Assembly (NCBI RefSeq): GCF_002042885.1
Contig: NZ_MVFY01000016.1
Location: 33,825-97,824, forward strand
Source: Citrobacter portucalensis
GTDB lineage: Bacteria > Pseudomonadota > Gammaproteobacteria > Enterobacterales > Enterobacteriaceae
Length of the DNA: 64,000 nucleotides
Direction: 5' to 3'
A model generated the notes under the pieces. That model was not told the origin of the DNA and made no database searches. It was given only the letters and a program-made list of their open reading frames with translations. A program made the translations under genes and the position numbers. This document shows, one piece after another, positions 23,894 to 33,713 of this stretch (its first letter is position 1; each line of letters begins with the position of its first letter).

Positions 23894-25570
23894 ATGAAGA
23901 AAACCCTTTTGCGGCGCCTGCTGATGGCGTCCTGCTTTGCCATGCTCGCAGGCTGTACCTTCTCTGAAATCAACAAAATGCAGACGAAGGCTCAATCTGA
24001 TGCCACGGTAGCCCGCGCGCAGGCGCAGCTGCCACGAACCCAACACCAACAACCACTGACCTGGACGGACCGGCAGTGGATTAACCCCAGCCCCATTCCT
24101 GTCGCCGTACGGGAAAGAAACCGCCAGGCTCCGTCCTGTAACATAACTCAGGCAAAAAAGAACATTACGCTGCAGGAACTGGCACAACGCATCACAGCTT
24201 TGTGCGGCACACCAGTCATATTTACTCCTGATGCCATTGATATCAGCCAGAGTAGCGTCAGCACCGGCGTCACACGCCAGATGAGTGGCTCACTCCCCCC
24301 CCCTGATGACAGTGGGCGGACACCACTGGCAAGCCTGGGTGGCGTAACCTCTCCGGCAACAGGCGGAACCAGCCAGCCCCTGAATCTCACCGGATTGATG
24401 TGGCAGGGCGATCTGGGCGGGCTTCTGGATCTGATGGCCAGCCGTAGCGGTCTCTACTGGCGAATGGATAATGGCACCATCGTTTTCTACCTGATGGAAA
24501 CCCGGACCTATTCGTTGGCCATGCTGAATACCAAAACGTCCAGCACGTCGAGCGTCAGTTCAGGAACGACCAGCAGTATGGGGGCCACCAGTGGCACGGA
24601 TAACTCCGCATCCGGGGAATCCACCACCTCCCAGAGCACAACTACCGGTCAGGAATACGATCTGTATGCTGATCTGCGCAAAGCTGTTGAGTCCATGCTG
24701 ACTCCAAATAAAGGCCGCTACTGGCTGTCCTCGTCCAGCTCATCACTGATTGTGACGGATACACCTTCAGTACAGGCTGCCGTGGCCCGTTACGTGAACG
24801 AGCAGAATCTCATCATGAACCGGCAGGTAGCGCTGAATGTTGAAGTACTGAGCGTCGGTAATTCACGAAATGAAGATTTCCGGATTGACTGGAATCTGGT
24901 CTACAAGTCACTGCATTCAGCTGGCGCAACGCTTAATAACGCTACCGGGGATCTCTCTGGCGGTATATCTGCCGGCGCATCCATTCTTGATACCGCTACC
25001 GGTAATGCCGCGAAGTTTGCTGGCTCCAGCCTGCTGCTAAAAGCACTGTCCGAACAGGGTGATGTCAGCGTCGTCACCTCTCAGTCCAGCACCGTGACAA
25101 ACCTGACGCCCGTGCCTATCCAGATGGCAGATCAGACGGTTTATGTGGCACAGTCGGCTACAACAACCACCACTGATGTTGGCGCCACCACAACTCTGAC
25201 TCCGGGGATGATCACTACCGGGTTCAACATGACCCTCCTGCCGTTAATTCAGGAAACAGGTAATGTTCAGCTGCAGGTGAACTTCAATCTGTCTGATCCA
25301 CCTACTATTCGTAACTTCACGTCAAAAGACGGCAACTCCTATATAGAGATGCCATATACCAAACTGCGCTCCCTGAGCCAGAAGGCAAACCTCCGGGCCG
25401 GGCAGTCGCTGATCCTCACCGGCTTTGATCAGAACAATACCTCCGTCAATAAGTCCGGTACCTTCACGCCAGGGAATCCGCTCCTGGGTGGAAGTCAGTC
25501 AGGTAAAAACGAGCGAACCACTTTGGTCATAGTGATCACGCCGACGTTCCCGCAGAACTCCGGAGGCTGA
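23894..25570 (+). CDS. pilN: PilN outer-membrane secretin lipoprotein
   Basis: The pilus exit pore, a 558-aa lipoprotein secretin: signal peptide ending in LAGC (Cys about 21), N-terminal periplasmic domains (ITLQELAQRITALCG), a Ser/Thr-rich linker (about 215-255), then the secretin core (NLIMNRQVALNVEVLSV, VSVVTSQSSTVTNLTPVPIQ, and the C-terminal RTTLVIVITPTF strand). A run of nine C residues occurs at 24295-24303 within the coding sequence and could cause slippage. It belongs to the PulD/BfpB superfamily. Confidence 0.92.
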   Translation: MKKTLLRRLLMASCFAMLAGCTFSEINKMQTKAQSDATVARAQAQLPRTQHQQPLTWTDRQWINPSPIPVAVRERNRQAPSCNITQAKKNITLQELAQRITALCGTPVIFTPDAIDISQSSVSTGVTRQMSGSLPPPDDSGRTPLASLGGVTSPATGGTSQPLNLTGLMWQGDLGGLLDLMASRSGLYWRMDNGTIVFYLMETRTYSLAMLNTKTSSTSSVSSGTTSSMGATSGTDNSASGESTTSQSTTTGQEYDLYADLRKAVESMLTPNKGRYWLSSSSSSLIVTDTPSVQAAVARYVNEQNLIMNRQVALNVEVLSVGNSRNEDFRIDWNLVYKSLHSAGATLNNATGDLSGGISAGASILDTATGNAAKFAGSSLLLKALSEQGDVSVVTSQSSTVTNLTPVPIQMADQTVYVAQSATTTTTDVGATTTLTPGMITTGFNMTLLPLIQETGNVQLQVNFNLSDPPTIRNFTSKDGNSYIEMPYTKLRSLSQKANLRAGQSLILTGFDQNNTSVNKSGTFTPGNPLLGGSQSGKNERTTLVIVITPTFPQNSGG

Positions 25571-25571
25571 A

Positions 25572-26876
25572 ATGAATGATGAGGCTTACCTGTTTACAAT
25601 CCGGGATGGAAAATCCCGCAGCCGTTACTGGCTGGCGGGAATGGACTGGGCACCAAAGGAAAGGCAGAAATTCCGGCTACCGTCATTTCAACTGAGAAAA
25701 GCACGGCCCGCCAGTACAGCAGGTATCGGTGTTAATGCTTCCAGTGAACGAATAAATGGACGGGACAGGCAGCAACAGGTAGTTGGGGGCGGCCGATTGC
25801 CAGCCCGTCATCGCCGGCATCAGCTTTACTCACTGGCGCTCGCTTTTTGTGCCAGTACACGAAACGGATATGGTATTTACCGACTGAATAGTACTGATTT
25901 CGTGTTTCTGGCCAGCATCAATGGTTTGCCTGCCGTCACCGCCGATAAAACGGGGGGCGCAGACAAAATGCAAACGCTGCTGACACTGTTCCTGAGCATG
26001 AATGAACCGCCGTCAGAAGGATGGAAGTGTCTGGCCACAGTGGACACCCCGCTTGAAGCCAACAGTCTCTTTACCGGACTCTCTGCGCGTAGACGACAGC
26101 AATGCCGTGTACATGTTGATGGACTGCAAAGACAACGCTGGTTTTTAGCCAGCGCGATATTGCTGATGGGTACATTTGGCATTACCTGGTGGCAGGCTGC
26201 CACACCACCAGAGGAGCCGACGCTCACCGCCGAGGAAATCCAGGCCAGGGCCCGCGCGATGTTTGCCACCCAGGTAAAACCTCAATCTCTGCCTCACCCC
26301 TGGGCACACGAAGTCACGGCTACGGATCTTCTCAACGATTGTCAGAGACGGACCGATCCGGCGAAGTATGTTCTGGAAAGCTGGAAGCTGACATCCGGAA
26401 CCTGTTCACCTGATGGGATAACACTTCTGTACCAGATTATGCCGGGCGGTACAGTAGAGGGATTCCTGGCCCGCGCCCGGGAAGTTTTCGGTGTCACACC
26501 TGTATTCAATCTGAAAGAGGGGGGGCGGGAAGCCAGGGTTACACTGGCTCCCCCTGACAGCCCACTCAAAGATGAAGCCGTGCCGAGCAGCTCAACGCAG
26601 TTCATCCGTATCCTCTCCTGGTTCCAGCGACAGCAGGTCATGCTCAACATCACTGATGTAGCTGCACCTCCAGTCCTGCCAGGGGCGAACGGAGAGCCGC
26701 CTCCCGTGCAGGACTGGCAGGAATACGTGTTTAGTTTCTCCGCTCCCCTCCCCTCCATCATGTTATTCGACGGTCTGGATGAAACTGGTATCCGACTAAC
26801 CCGAATCTCTTTCGAGCTGAATGGCAGTGCGTTCAGCTATACCACTGAAGGTAAAATTTATGCGTCAGCAAAGTAA
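25572..26876 (+). CDS. pilO: PilO pilus biogenesis protein
   Basis: A 434-aa protein with a cytoplasmic N-terminal domain of about 190 residues, one membrane helix (RWFLASAILLMGTFGITWW) and a periplasmic C-terminal domain. This is the architecture of I-complex PilO (BfpC-like). GGAGG precedes the ATG. It overlaps pilP by 17 nt. It is expected to form part of the inner-membrane platform that links the ATPase to the secretin. Confidence 0.88.
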   Translation: MNDEAYLFTIRDGKSRSRYWLAGMDWAPKERQKFRLPSFQLRKARPASTAGIGVNASSERINGRDRQQQVVGGGRLPARHRRHQLYSLALAFCASTRNGYGIYRLNSTDFVFLASINGLPAVTADKTGGADKMQTLLTLFLSMNEPPSEGWKCLATVDTPLEANSLFTGLSARRRQQCRVHVDGLQRQRWFLASAILLMGTFGITWWQAATPPEEPTLTAEEIQARARAMFATQVKPQSLPHPWAHEVTATDLLNDCQRRTDPAKYVLESWKLTSGTCSPDGITLLYQIMPGGTVEGFLARAREVFGVTPVFNLKEGGREARVTLAPPDSPLKDEAVPSSSTQFIRILSWFQRQQVMLNITDVAAPPVLPGANGEPPPVQDWQEYVFSFSAPLPSIMLFDGLDETGIRLTRISFELNGSAFSYTTEGKIYASAK

Positions 26877-27360
26877 CTTTCTGCGACAGGCGACACTCTG
26901 GCTCCTGCTGCCAGTATTCAGTCCATTACCTGTTCAGGCCTCTCAGTCAACTAACCAGCAGGTATCACAACCAGCCGAAGTGACAAAAGGTCAGCTTGAG
27001 CAACTGCATATCCGAAACATCATCCTCCAGGCAGAAGTGCAGGGGGCGCAACTTCAGCGCCAGCTGGAGGAAAACCAAGCCGGTGCCGGTACCGTCGCCC
27101 CTTCCCTTCCTGGAGCTATCGTCGGTGAGACTTCACTGCCCGGCCAACCTGCACGCACAGTTCCCGCAAATAATCGTCCTGTCGTGCTGGAAATCAACGG
27201 TCGCGACCAAAAACTCCGCGCCACACTACAACTACCATCAGGACAGTCACTGGTTGTATCGCCGGGGAGCCGTATTCCTGGTCTGGAGAGCACTGTCAGG
27301 AGTATTACGCTTGCCGGTGTCACACTCAGCGATGGCACTCTGCTTGCTTTCGGAGACTAA
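26860..27360 (+). CDS. pilP: PilP pilus biogenesis protein
   Basis: A 166-aa exported protein: signal peptide (TLWLLLPVFSPLPVQA), then a coiled-coil-like segment (KGQLEQLHIRNIILQAEVQGAQLQRQLEEN) and a small C-terminal beta domain (LEINGRDQKLRATLQLPSGQSLVVSPG). ATG 26860, inside the end of pilO, is chosen because the signal peptide starts there. It lies directly before pilQ. Confidence 0.85.
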   Translation: MRQQSNFLRQATLWLLLPVFSPLPVQASQSTNQQVSQPAEVTKGQLEQLHIRNIILQAEVQGAQLQRQLEENQAGAGTVAPSLPGAIVGETSLPGQPARTVPANNRPVVLEINGRDQKLRATLQLPSGQSLVVSPGSRIPGLESTVRSITLAGVTLSDGTLLAFGD

Positions 27361-27362
27361 CC

Positions 27363-28922
27363 ATGAACGCTATTACTGCAGAATCCCTCCTGCTGTTTGA
27401 TGACGGAGAAAAGAAAGAAATCCTTATCGACACCAACCAGCGAGGCGACCCAGGTGTACAGGCCGCGCTGATGGATTTAATGAATAAGCATCCAGGGATC
27501 AAACATCGTTTTGTTACTCTCTCGGACTTACGTGAGGCGAAAAAAAACCAGGCTGCTCAACCTCAGGCCAGCGATAAGGCTGGTTTGACGCTGGCAGATC
27601 TGGGTGGCGACAGCAGCCACAGTGAGCAACGGATCCTGAACTATTTCTCAGTGGCCAGAAAGCTCGGCTCCTCAGATATTCACTTCCTGATTTCAGACTC
27701 GCTCTTCCAGGTCAAAATGCGGGTTCACGGCTATTTACATGTGGTGGATGAACGTCAGAGAGAGGAAGGAATGTCCCTCTGTGCCACCTGTATTCTCTCT
27801 ATGTCGGATGTGTCAGAAACCAGTTTCTACCCACACCGTGAGCAGGATGCACGACTCTCTCCAGCCATGATGCGGAAAATAGGCCTGTTTGGTGCCCGCT
27901 ACAGCCACCGTCCAACTGGCGATGGTCTGATTGCGGTAATGCGCCTTATCCCGGATGACGGCAATAACGTACCTGACTTTCTACAACTGGGGTATTTGCC
28001 CGAACAAATCAAGCTACTGATACGCATGATTGACCGCCCTGAAGGGAAAATCATTCTCTCGGGACCTACCGGTTCTGGTAAGTCCACTACGCTGCGTACC
28101 GCCTGTCGGGTATACCTCGATACCAACCCCGGGCAACACCTTCTGACCATTGAAGATCCGCTTGAGGGACAGGTCGTGGGTGCTGTTCAGACCCCGATCA
28201 TCTGCGACAAATCTGATGAAGAAGCAGTACATATCGCCTGGGGAAAAGCCATCTCGTCAGCTTTGCGACTGGACCCTGACTCAATCATGATGCAGGAAAT
28301 GCGCGACCTTATCTCGATGCTGGCCACCATTTATGCCGCCCAGACCGGACACCTGGTGATGACTACGCTACACACAAACTCTGCACTCGGTATCCCGGAA
28401 CGCATGGTTACGCTCGGCATTAACGAAAATCTGCTGTGTGATGCCCAGTTATTGATTGGACTTATCAGCCAGCGCCTGGTGCCCACGCTATGTCCTGAAT
28501 GTCGTATATCCTGGCAGGATAAGGTCGCCAGCCTGACTCTCGAGGAAAAGGACTGGCTGGAGAAATACTGCAACATTGAAGGTATCTGTTCGACCGATAA
28601 GCTCTATTTCCACAACCCAGAGGGATGTGAAGCATGTACACAAGTGGTGGAGATAAACGGTCAGGTTCGCGGTAAAGTCGGTCAGGGGATCAGGGGGCGT
28701 ACCGTCATTGCCGAGGTTATCGAGACCAATAACCGTCTTTTTAAGCTGCTGAAAACAGACGGCAAAGTCGCGGCGCGCCAATACTGGATAAATCACATGC
28801 AGGGGATCAGCCGTGTCCGGCACGTCCTGCATAAAATCAACGAAGGACTGGTCGACCCGCTGATGGCCAACCGTATCATTCCGCTCGATGAAGATGAACG
28901 TCTGGAGGTGGATGATGCGTGA
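27363..28922 (+). CDS. pilQ: PilQ assembly ATPase
   Basis: Hexameric ATPase that powers pilus extension (GspE/PilB/BfpD superfamily). Walker A is LSGPTGSGKSTTL (about residue 235). An Asp box (LTIEDPLEG), the Walker B-like region DPDSIMMQEMRD and the His box TGHLVMTTLHTN follow. Two Cys pairs near residues 377 and 425 (LCPEC, CEACT) suggest a zinc site, as in related ATPases. The length of 519 aa matches the family. Confidence 0.95.
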   Translation: MNAITAESLLLFDDGEKKEILIDTNQRGDPGVQAALMDLMNKHPGIKHRFVTLSDLREAKKNQAAQPQASDKAGLTLADLGGDSSHSEQRILNYFSVARKLGSSDIHFLISDSLFQVKMRVHGYLHVVDERQREEGMSLCATCILSMSDVSETSFYPHREQDARLSPAMMRKIGLFGARYSHRPTGDGLIAVMRLIPDDGNNVPDFLQLGYLPEQIKLLIRMIDRPEGKIILSGPTGSGKSTTLRTACRVYLDTNPGQHLLTIEDPLEGQVVGAVQTPIICDKSDEEAVHIAWGKAISSALRLDPDSIMMQEMRDLISMLATIYAAQTGHLVMTTLHTNSALGIPERMVTLGINENLLCDAQLLIGLISQRLVPTLCPECRISWQDKVASLTLEEKDWLEKYCNIEGICSTDKLYFHNPEGCEACTQVVEINGQVRGKVGQGIRGRTVIAEVIETNNRLFKLLKTDGKVAARQYWINHMQGISRVRHVLHKINEGLVDPLMANRIIPLDEDERLEVDDA

Positions 28923-30009
28923 AATGCACGTCCTGAAACGACTCCGATATACCCTGGTTCGCAAGACGTTCAGCGGTCGATACCGTGTTCAGTTCTATGA
29001 TGCCCTGCGATTTCTGATTGAAAACCAGCAACAACTTAAGCCTTCACTGGAGAAAATGCGCAATGCTTGGACAAACTTCGGCCAGAACTGGCATCCCTAC
29101 GTTGAGCTGACGGATGACTGTGTTGATGCCTTAAGGGAAAACAGCGGGGAAAAAACGCTGGAGCGTACGCTCTCCCGATGGCTACCGGCCGCAGAAGCGT
29201 CCGTCATAAGCGCAGGCATACGCAGTGAGTCACTACCACGCGCGCTAAGATACGCCTGTGCTCTGACCAGCGCCGGTAAGCGTATTCGTGCTGCAGTATG
29301 GCAGATGGCCATCTATCCGATCGGCTTTGCCATCATGATGGCCAGCACCATTTATGTGCTGAATACTGAGTTACTTCCCACGTTGACAGAAATCAGCCCG
29401 CCAGAGAACTGGACCGGTGCACTCGGCTTTCTTTATGGTATCTCGCTGTATTTCAGTGAATATGGCGTAATAACTGCCATCGCTACTATCGCATCAACTA
29501 TCTGGACTATCTGGTCACTCCCCCGCTGGCACCGCCCCGACAAACTTCGCCGTGCATTCGACGGTCTGATGCCATGGTCGGTTTATAAGGATATTCAGGG
29601 TGCAACTTTCCTGTTGAACATCGGTGCACTACTGCAGTCCGGTGTCAAAACTAAAGACGCGCTGGAGATTCTGCAGGAAACGGCATCCCCCTGGCTTGCT
29701 GTGCGTATCGAAGCAATTACCGAACACGTTCGTGAAGGTAAACATTTCGGGCTGGCCCTGAAAGATTGCGGTTATGACTTTCCGTCGCAGGAAGCTGCCA
29801 ACTTTCTCTCCCTTCTACAGGGGGACGGCGATGATGAAATCATAATTAACTACGGCCAGCGCTGGCTTGAACAAACTCTGGAGCGAGTAGCAAAACGTGC
29901 AGTCGTTATCCGCGGTCTCATGTTCCTGGCAATGATCCTGATGCTTTTGCTTCTGGTCCTTGTCGTTATGGATATCAATGCCCTTAACAGCTCGTCGGGC
30001 GCTTTTTAA
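28915..30009 (+). CDS. pilR: PilR inner-membrane platform protein
   Basis: A 364-aa polytopic protein of the GspF/PilC/BfpE family: cytoplasmic N-terminus, membrane helices near residues 130 (YPIGFAIMMASTIYVL) and 190 (ISLYFSEYGVITAIATIAS), a second cytoplasmic domain with FLLNIGALLQSGV (the typical repeat motif), and a C-terminal helix (GLMFLAMILMLLLLVLVVM). ATG 28915 overlaps the pilQ stop. It recruits the ATPase and pilin. Confidence 0.93.
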   Translation: MREMHVLKRLRYTLVRKTFSGRYRVQFYDALRFLIENQQQLKPSLEKMRNAWTNFGQNWHPYVELTDDCVDALRENSGEKTLERTLSRWLPAAEASVISAGIRSESLPRALRYACALTSAGKRIRAAVWQMAIYPIGFAIMMASTIYVLNTELLPTLTEISPPENWTGALGFLYGISLYFSEYGVITAIATIASTIWTIWSLPRWHRPDKLRRAFDGLMPWSVYKDIQGATFLLNIGALLQSGVKTKDALEILQETASPWLAVRIEAITEHVREGKHFGLALKDCGYDFPSQEAANFLSLLQGDGDDEIIINYGQRWLEQTLERVAKRAVVIRGLMFLAMILMLLLLVLVVMDINALNSSSGAF

Positions 30010-30022
30010 ACGAGGAAAAATC

Positions 30023-30637
30023 ATGCAATTTAATTCCGAATCAACTTCTCAGACATACAAACCGGTTAAGACAGTGTTGCACCATCGAGGCTGGGGGTTT
30101 CTGGAACAGGGGAGTATTGCCCTGATCGTCCTGGTCGTCATCGGCCTTGTGCTGGCGGGATACTTCGCCCTCAAAAATAACGTCAACGTGGGTAAGGAAT
30201 CATCGAATATTCAATCTCTCATCACCAGTACACAAAACCTGCTGAAAGGGGGAGATGGTTACACATTCACTTCCGGAGCCAAAATGATGGGCGCGCTTAT
30301 CCAGATGAAAGTCCAGCCTAAAAGTATGACTGTACGGGGTACAGCCTCTTCCGGGACTGCCACACTTTACAATGGATGGGGTGGTGCAGTGACACTGTCA
30401 CCTGTAACCGTGTCTGGATTCTCAAACGGATTCTCATTGACCTACGAAATGGTTCCTCAGGATGCCTGCGTCTCGCTCGCCACACAGCTCAGCCGAGCCA
30501 AAATTGCTGATGCCATTACCGTCAACTCCACGGCACACAGTGATGGAATCGTGACAACCGAAGAAGCCAGCGCACAATGCACAGCTGACAATGGGAGTAC
30601 CGGTACTAACAAGCTGATCTTCACGCTTAACAGCTAA
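30023..30637 (+). CDS. pilS: PilS major type IVb prepilin
   Basis: Major pilin. The leader ends at Gly in HRGWG, and the mature protein would begin at Trp with Glu at position +5 (WGFLEQ), followed by the hydrophobic helix ALIVLVVIGLVLAGYF. The leader of about 24 residues is type IVb length. Two Cys in the C-terminal half (QDACVSL, AQCTADN) form the expected D-region disulfide. PilU should process it. GAGG precedes the ATG. Confidence 0.93.
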   Translation: MQFNSESTSQTYKPVKTVLHHRGWGFLEQGSIALIVLVVIGLVLAGYFALKNNVNVGKESSNIQSLITSTQNLLKGGDGYTFTSGAKMMGALIQMKVQPKSMTVRGTASSGTATLYNGWGGAVTLSPVTVSGFSNGFSLTYEMVPQDACVSLATQLSRAKIADAITVNSTAHSDGIVTTEEASAQCTADNGSTGTNKLIFTLNS

Positions 30638-30646
30638 GGAGACGAT

Positions 30647-31204
30647 ATGCGGAGGGAACGCATTCTCTCCTGCTACCTGGCAATGATGCTGCTCATTTTT
30701 TCCCTTTCCCCAGGTCCATTGATGGCCAGTTCGAACTCCCCTCCTGATACGTTTGATGCCTGCTTTAATAGTGCCGGTGCCCGATACCAGATAGAGCCAC
30801 TGCTGCTTAAGGCAATGGCCAAAGGGGAGTCCTGGCTCCGACCATGGGTCACAAACACTAACAGGGATAAAAAGGGCAATCCGGTCAGCACGGACTATGG
30901 GTTGATGCAGATAAATTCAACCCATGTGCCAAAGCTCATCCGAATGGGCATCATCCAGAGTGCAGAAGACCTGCTGAAACGACCCTGTCTGAATATTCAG
31001 ATCGGGGCGTGGATACTGGCCAGCCACTTTCAGGTATGTGGTGTGACATGGAATTGCCTCGGGTCTTACAACGCTGGATTTCGTAAGGACAGGCACGAAA
31101 CTCGCGAACAGTATGCCAACCGTATCTGGGGGTTCTATCTGGAACTGAAAGGCCTTCGAGTCTGTCGGCAGGAGAAAGGAAAGCGAATATGCGAACCATC
31201 ATAG
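30647..31204 (+). CDS. pilT: PilT lytic transglycosylase
   Basis: Peptidoglycan hydrolase that opens the wall for the pilus. A signal peptide (CYLAMMLLIFSLSPGPLMA) leads into an SLT domain: FDACFNSAGARYQIEPLLLKAMAKGES with the catalytic Glu, then DYGLMQIN and SYNAGF, all diagnostic. Length 185 aa. In I-complex plasmids this pil gene is a transglycosylase, unrelated to the PilT retraction ATPase of other pili. It overlaps pilU by 16 nt. Confidence 0.93.
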   Translation: MRRERILSCYLAMMLLIFSLSPGPLMASSNSPPDTFDACFNSAGARYQIEPLLLKAMAKGESWLRPWVTNTNRDKKGNPVSTDYGLMQINSTHVPKLIRMGIIQSAEDLLKRPCLNIQIGAWILASHFQVCGVTWNCLGSYNAGFRKDRHETREQYANRIWGFYLELKGLRVCRQEKGKRICEPS

Positions 31205-31863
31205 TCACCAGCCTGGCAACAGCATGGAGCCTGCCGTTACTGCTGGGTTTTGCGCTAATTGGCAGATGCCTGATGTGGAGAGTACTCGACTTTCTGGAAG
31301 ATACCACTGCTCATAGTAAGGAGCGGAACTCGCTTCTAACTGCTGGGATTTGGCTTTTCGCCACGTTCAGTATGATCGCTGCCCTGTCACCGGCTCCAAT
31401 TGCCGATCGGGCTGCTGCCATCATGATGATGGGCTTCCTGCTTCAGTCCGGTATCACCGACGCAGTCAGTGGATATTTGCCACGTACTTTCACAGCACGT
31501 CTGTTACTTGGAGGACTTATTTGGGGAGTAACAAAAGACGTTTCGATTGCAGGTGTATATACGCAATTGGTGGAAATCGCTGTGGTGGGCGGCCTGATGA
31601 CGTTGCTGAGTATCCTGATAAACCGGGGCGATCAGCGTCTTGGTCGGGGAGATTTATGGCTGATAACAGGTCTGACGGCCTGGATGGGGGGGAAAGATGC
31701 AGCACTGGCCACTCTGTTTGGTGCTGCAGCCTTTATGCTCTGGCTGCTAACCTGGCATTTGTCCGGAAAAAAAGAGGGGCCGCTTGGCCCCTGGTTGTGT
31801 CTTAGCGGGAGTCTCTTCCAGTTATCCAATCTGTATCAACCTGTATGGATATCAATCTTATGA
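31189..31863 (+). CDS. pilU: PilU prepilin peptidase
   Basis: An aspartyl protease of the type IV prepilin peptidase family (224 aa), with about six to eight hydrophobic helices. The two catalytic aspartates are in [11 protein letters not shown] and in [11 protein letters not shown] (the GxGD motif). It lacks the N-terminal methylase domain and Cys motifs of PilD-type enzymes, as R64 PilU does. It should cleave PilS and PilV. Confidence 0.9.
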   Translation: MRTIIVTSLATAWSLPLLLGFALIGRCLMWRVLDFLEDTTAHSKERNSLLTAGIWLFATFSMIAALSPAPIADRAAAIMMMGFLLQSGITDAVSGYLPRTFTARLLLGGLIWGVTKDVSIAGVYTQLVEIAVVGGLMTLLSILINRGDQRLGRGDLWLITGLTAWMGGKDAALATLFGAAAFMLWLLTWHLSGKKEGPLGPWLCLSGSLFQLSNLYQPVWISIL

Positions 31864-33146
31864 AAAAGCACGATCGTGGCTGGGCGAATCTTGATGTTGC
31901 TCTGGCGCTCATAGTTGTGATGGCAATGACCGTCTTTGGACTCACTAAATACAAAGACTGGCAGCAGGAGAAAAACTGGCAGGTTGAAGCCTCCCATATC
32001 AGTACATACGCAGCTGCTGCACGGGGATACGTCGGTCGTAACTACGCCACTTTGTTAAGCGCAACCAGTACCACCGCGCCGACAGTGATAACTACGGCCA
32101 TGCTTAAAAACACGGGTTTCCTGCCGTCCGGTTTCACCGAAACAAACAGTCAGGGTCAGCGTTTGAACACTTATCTGGTCAGGAATGGGCAAAACACGGA
32201 GTTACTACAGGGCATGGTAGTATCCAGCGGTGGCAGTGTATACCCGGACAAGGCATTGAGGCTGATATCAAGGGATATCAAAACCGGTTTCGGGGGCTAC
32301 ATTGATGATGGTAAAACCGCCACAGGTGCCCTGCGTTCTTGGAAAATCCTGCTGAGCAGTTACGGTGCCACCTCTGGTAATGGACATATTGCAGTACTCC
32401 TCTCAACAGATGAGCTGTCTGGTGCGCAGGAGGACAACGACAGGCTGTACCGTTTTCAGGTAAATGGGCGTCCCGATCTGAATAAAATGCACACTGCTAT
32501 CGACATGGGTGGTAACAACCTGAACAGTGTCGGCACCATTAATGGCCAGACTGGAACATTTAGCGGAAACGTCAGTGGGTCAAACGGTATTTTTACCAGT
32601 AATGTCAGCGGTGCAAACGGTAGTTTCACCCAAAACATTACAGCCGGAGCACAGGTAAAAGGAGCAACGGTCCGTGCCGACAGCGACATTAGCGCCGGAC
32701 GCAATATTACGGCAACTAACGAGGTTTCTGGTGCCACAGTCAAAGCAACAGGCAACTTGTCAGCAGGTGGGGTTTTGCAGTTGGATCGGATCAATGTTGC
32801 AGGCATCGCTTGTTACCCGAATGGGCAGATAAGCCGCGATGCCAATGGCGGCATACTTTCCTGTCAATCCGGTGCGTGGACGTCCAGCGGCAAGGTATCA
32901 GCATTTGAAATGATTCAAGGAAATGATGCTTGTGGCAAATACGTCTACTCAAAAGCCTACTGTCCTGCCGGAAAACAATTGATTTCGGGTGGCTGGGTTC
33001 TCTCAAACTGGACAGGTGGTAACGGGTGGAACGCCCCAGATTCCTCAATGCCATCACCATCAGATAATGCCTGGCAACTTGTTACTGGAGGTGGTGTTAC
33101 GGGTGGAACGTGTATGCGCGCAATAGCGTGGTGTGCTAAAAATTAA
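31860..33146 (+). CDS. pilV: PilV minor pilin / tip adhesin, shufflon tail A in use
   Basis: Adhesin of the thin pilus. The N-terminus MKKHDRGW has the prepilin cleavage after Gly and an acidic residue at +5, then a hydrophobic helix. The constant region to about residue 335 closely follows R64 PilV ([51 protein letters not shown]) with collagen-like NGSF/NVSG repeats. It joins the variable tail at the first sfx site (CQSGAW, 32861-32879). The tail in use ([19 protein letters not shown] ...) is Cys- and Trp-rich and ends at 33146. ATG 31860 is preferred over 31845 because it starts the R64-like sequence. Tails determine which lipopolysaccharide is bound in R64. Confidence 0.93.
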   Translation: MKKHDRGWANLDVALALIVVMAMTVFGLTKYKDWQQEKNWQVEASHISTYAAAARGYVGRNYATLLSATSTTAPTVITTAMLKNTGFLPSGFTETNSQGQRLNTYLVRNGQNTELLQGMVVSSGGSVYPDKALRLISRDIKTGFGGYIDDGKTATGALRSWKILLSSYGATSGNGHIAVLLSTDELSGAQEDNDRLYRFQVNGRPDLNKMHTAIDMGGNNLNSVGTINGQTGTFSGNVSGSNGIFTSNVSGANGSFTQNITAGAQVKGATVRADSDISAGRNITATNEVSGATVKATGNLSAGGVLQLDRINVAGIACYPNGQISRDANGGILSCQSGAWTSSGKVSAFEMIQGNDACGKYVYSKAYCPAGKQLISGGWVLSNWTGGNGWNAPDSSMPSPSDNAWQLVTGGGVTGGTCMRAIAWCAKN

Positions 33147-33200
33147 CTGAATGATAAACTTGGATAAATCCTCAAGCACAAGCAAAGGAAGCCGCTAATA

Positions 33201-33707
33201 ATGCTTACGTATCTCTTCAGTACATTAAGAAACAGGTTGAAAGTACCGACTGCCAGAAACCTCTTCAACACAACAAATCTTCGAAGAAAATCACGCAACA
33301 AGTTGCTCAAAAAATCAGGGGTTGTCATAACTGGCGAAAGCGCAGTAACCCCCCCATTTTTTTATGAATATGGTCGCATAACGATCGGTCAAGGTGTCTA
33401 CATCAACACTGGATGTGTCTTCCTCGATCATGCGTCAATTTCGATAGGCGACAATACCCTGATTGGACCGAATGTCACACTGACGACAGCCAGCCATGAA
33501 ACTTCGCCTGAATTGAGATGTAGTGGCGTTACTCAGGCTCCAATCAGTATTGGCCATAAGGTATGGCTAGGAGCAGGCGTCGTCGTTTTACCGGGCGTTA
33601 CAATTGGCAATAACAGCGTTATAGCGGCAAACAGCGTAGTACGTTCGGATGTACCAGAAAATACGTTGTACGCAGGTTCTCCTGCTGTTTTTAAACGCAA
33701 CATATGA
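33201..33707 (+). CDS. LacA/Maa-like O-acetyltransferase inside the shufflon
   Basis: A 168-aa left-handed beta-helix acyltransferase with hexapeptide repeats: PPFFYEYGRITIGQGVYINTG, ISIGDNTLIGPNV, TTASHET with the catalytic His, APISIGHKVWLGAGVV, and VTIGNNSVIAANSVV. The C-terminal AGSPAV motif is typical of galactoside/maltose acetyltransferases and NodL. It uses acetyl-CoA to acetylate a sugar hydroxyl; the substrate is unknown. It has its own ribosome-binding site (AAAGGAAG, 9-15 nt upstream) and begins 54 bp after tail A. It lies wholly inside the first invertible segment, between tails A and B, and reads in the pilV direction only in the present orientation. Confidence 0.9.
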   Translation: MLTYLFSTLRNRLKVPTARNLFNTTNLRRKSRNKLLKKSGVVITGESAVTPPFFYEYGRITIGQGVYINTGCVFLDHASISIGDNTLIGPNVTLTTASHETSPELRCSGVTQAPISIGHKVWLGAGVVVLPGVTIGNNSVIAANSVVRSDVPENTLYAGSPAVFKRNI

Positions 33708-33713
33708 TATGGG

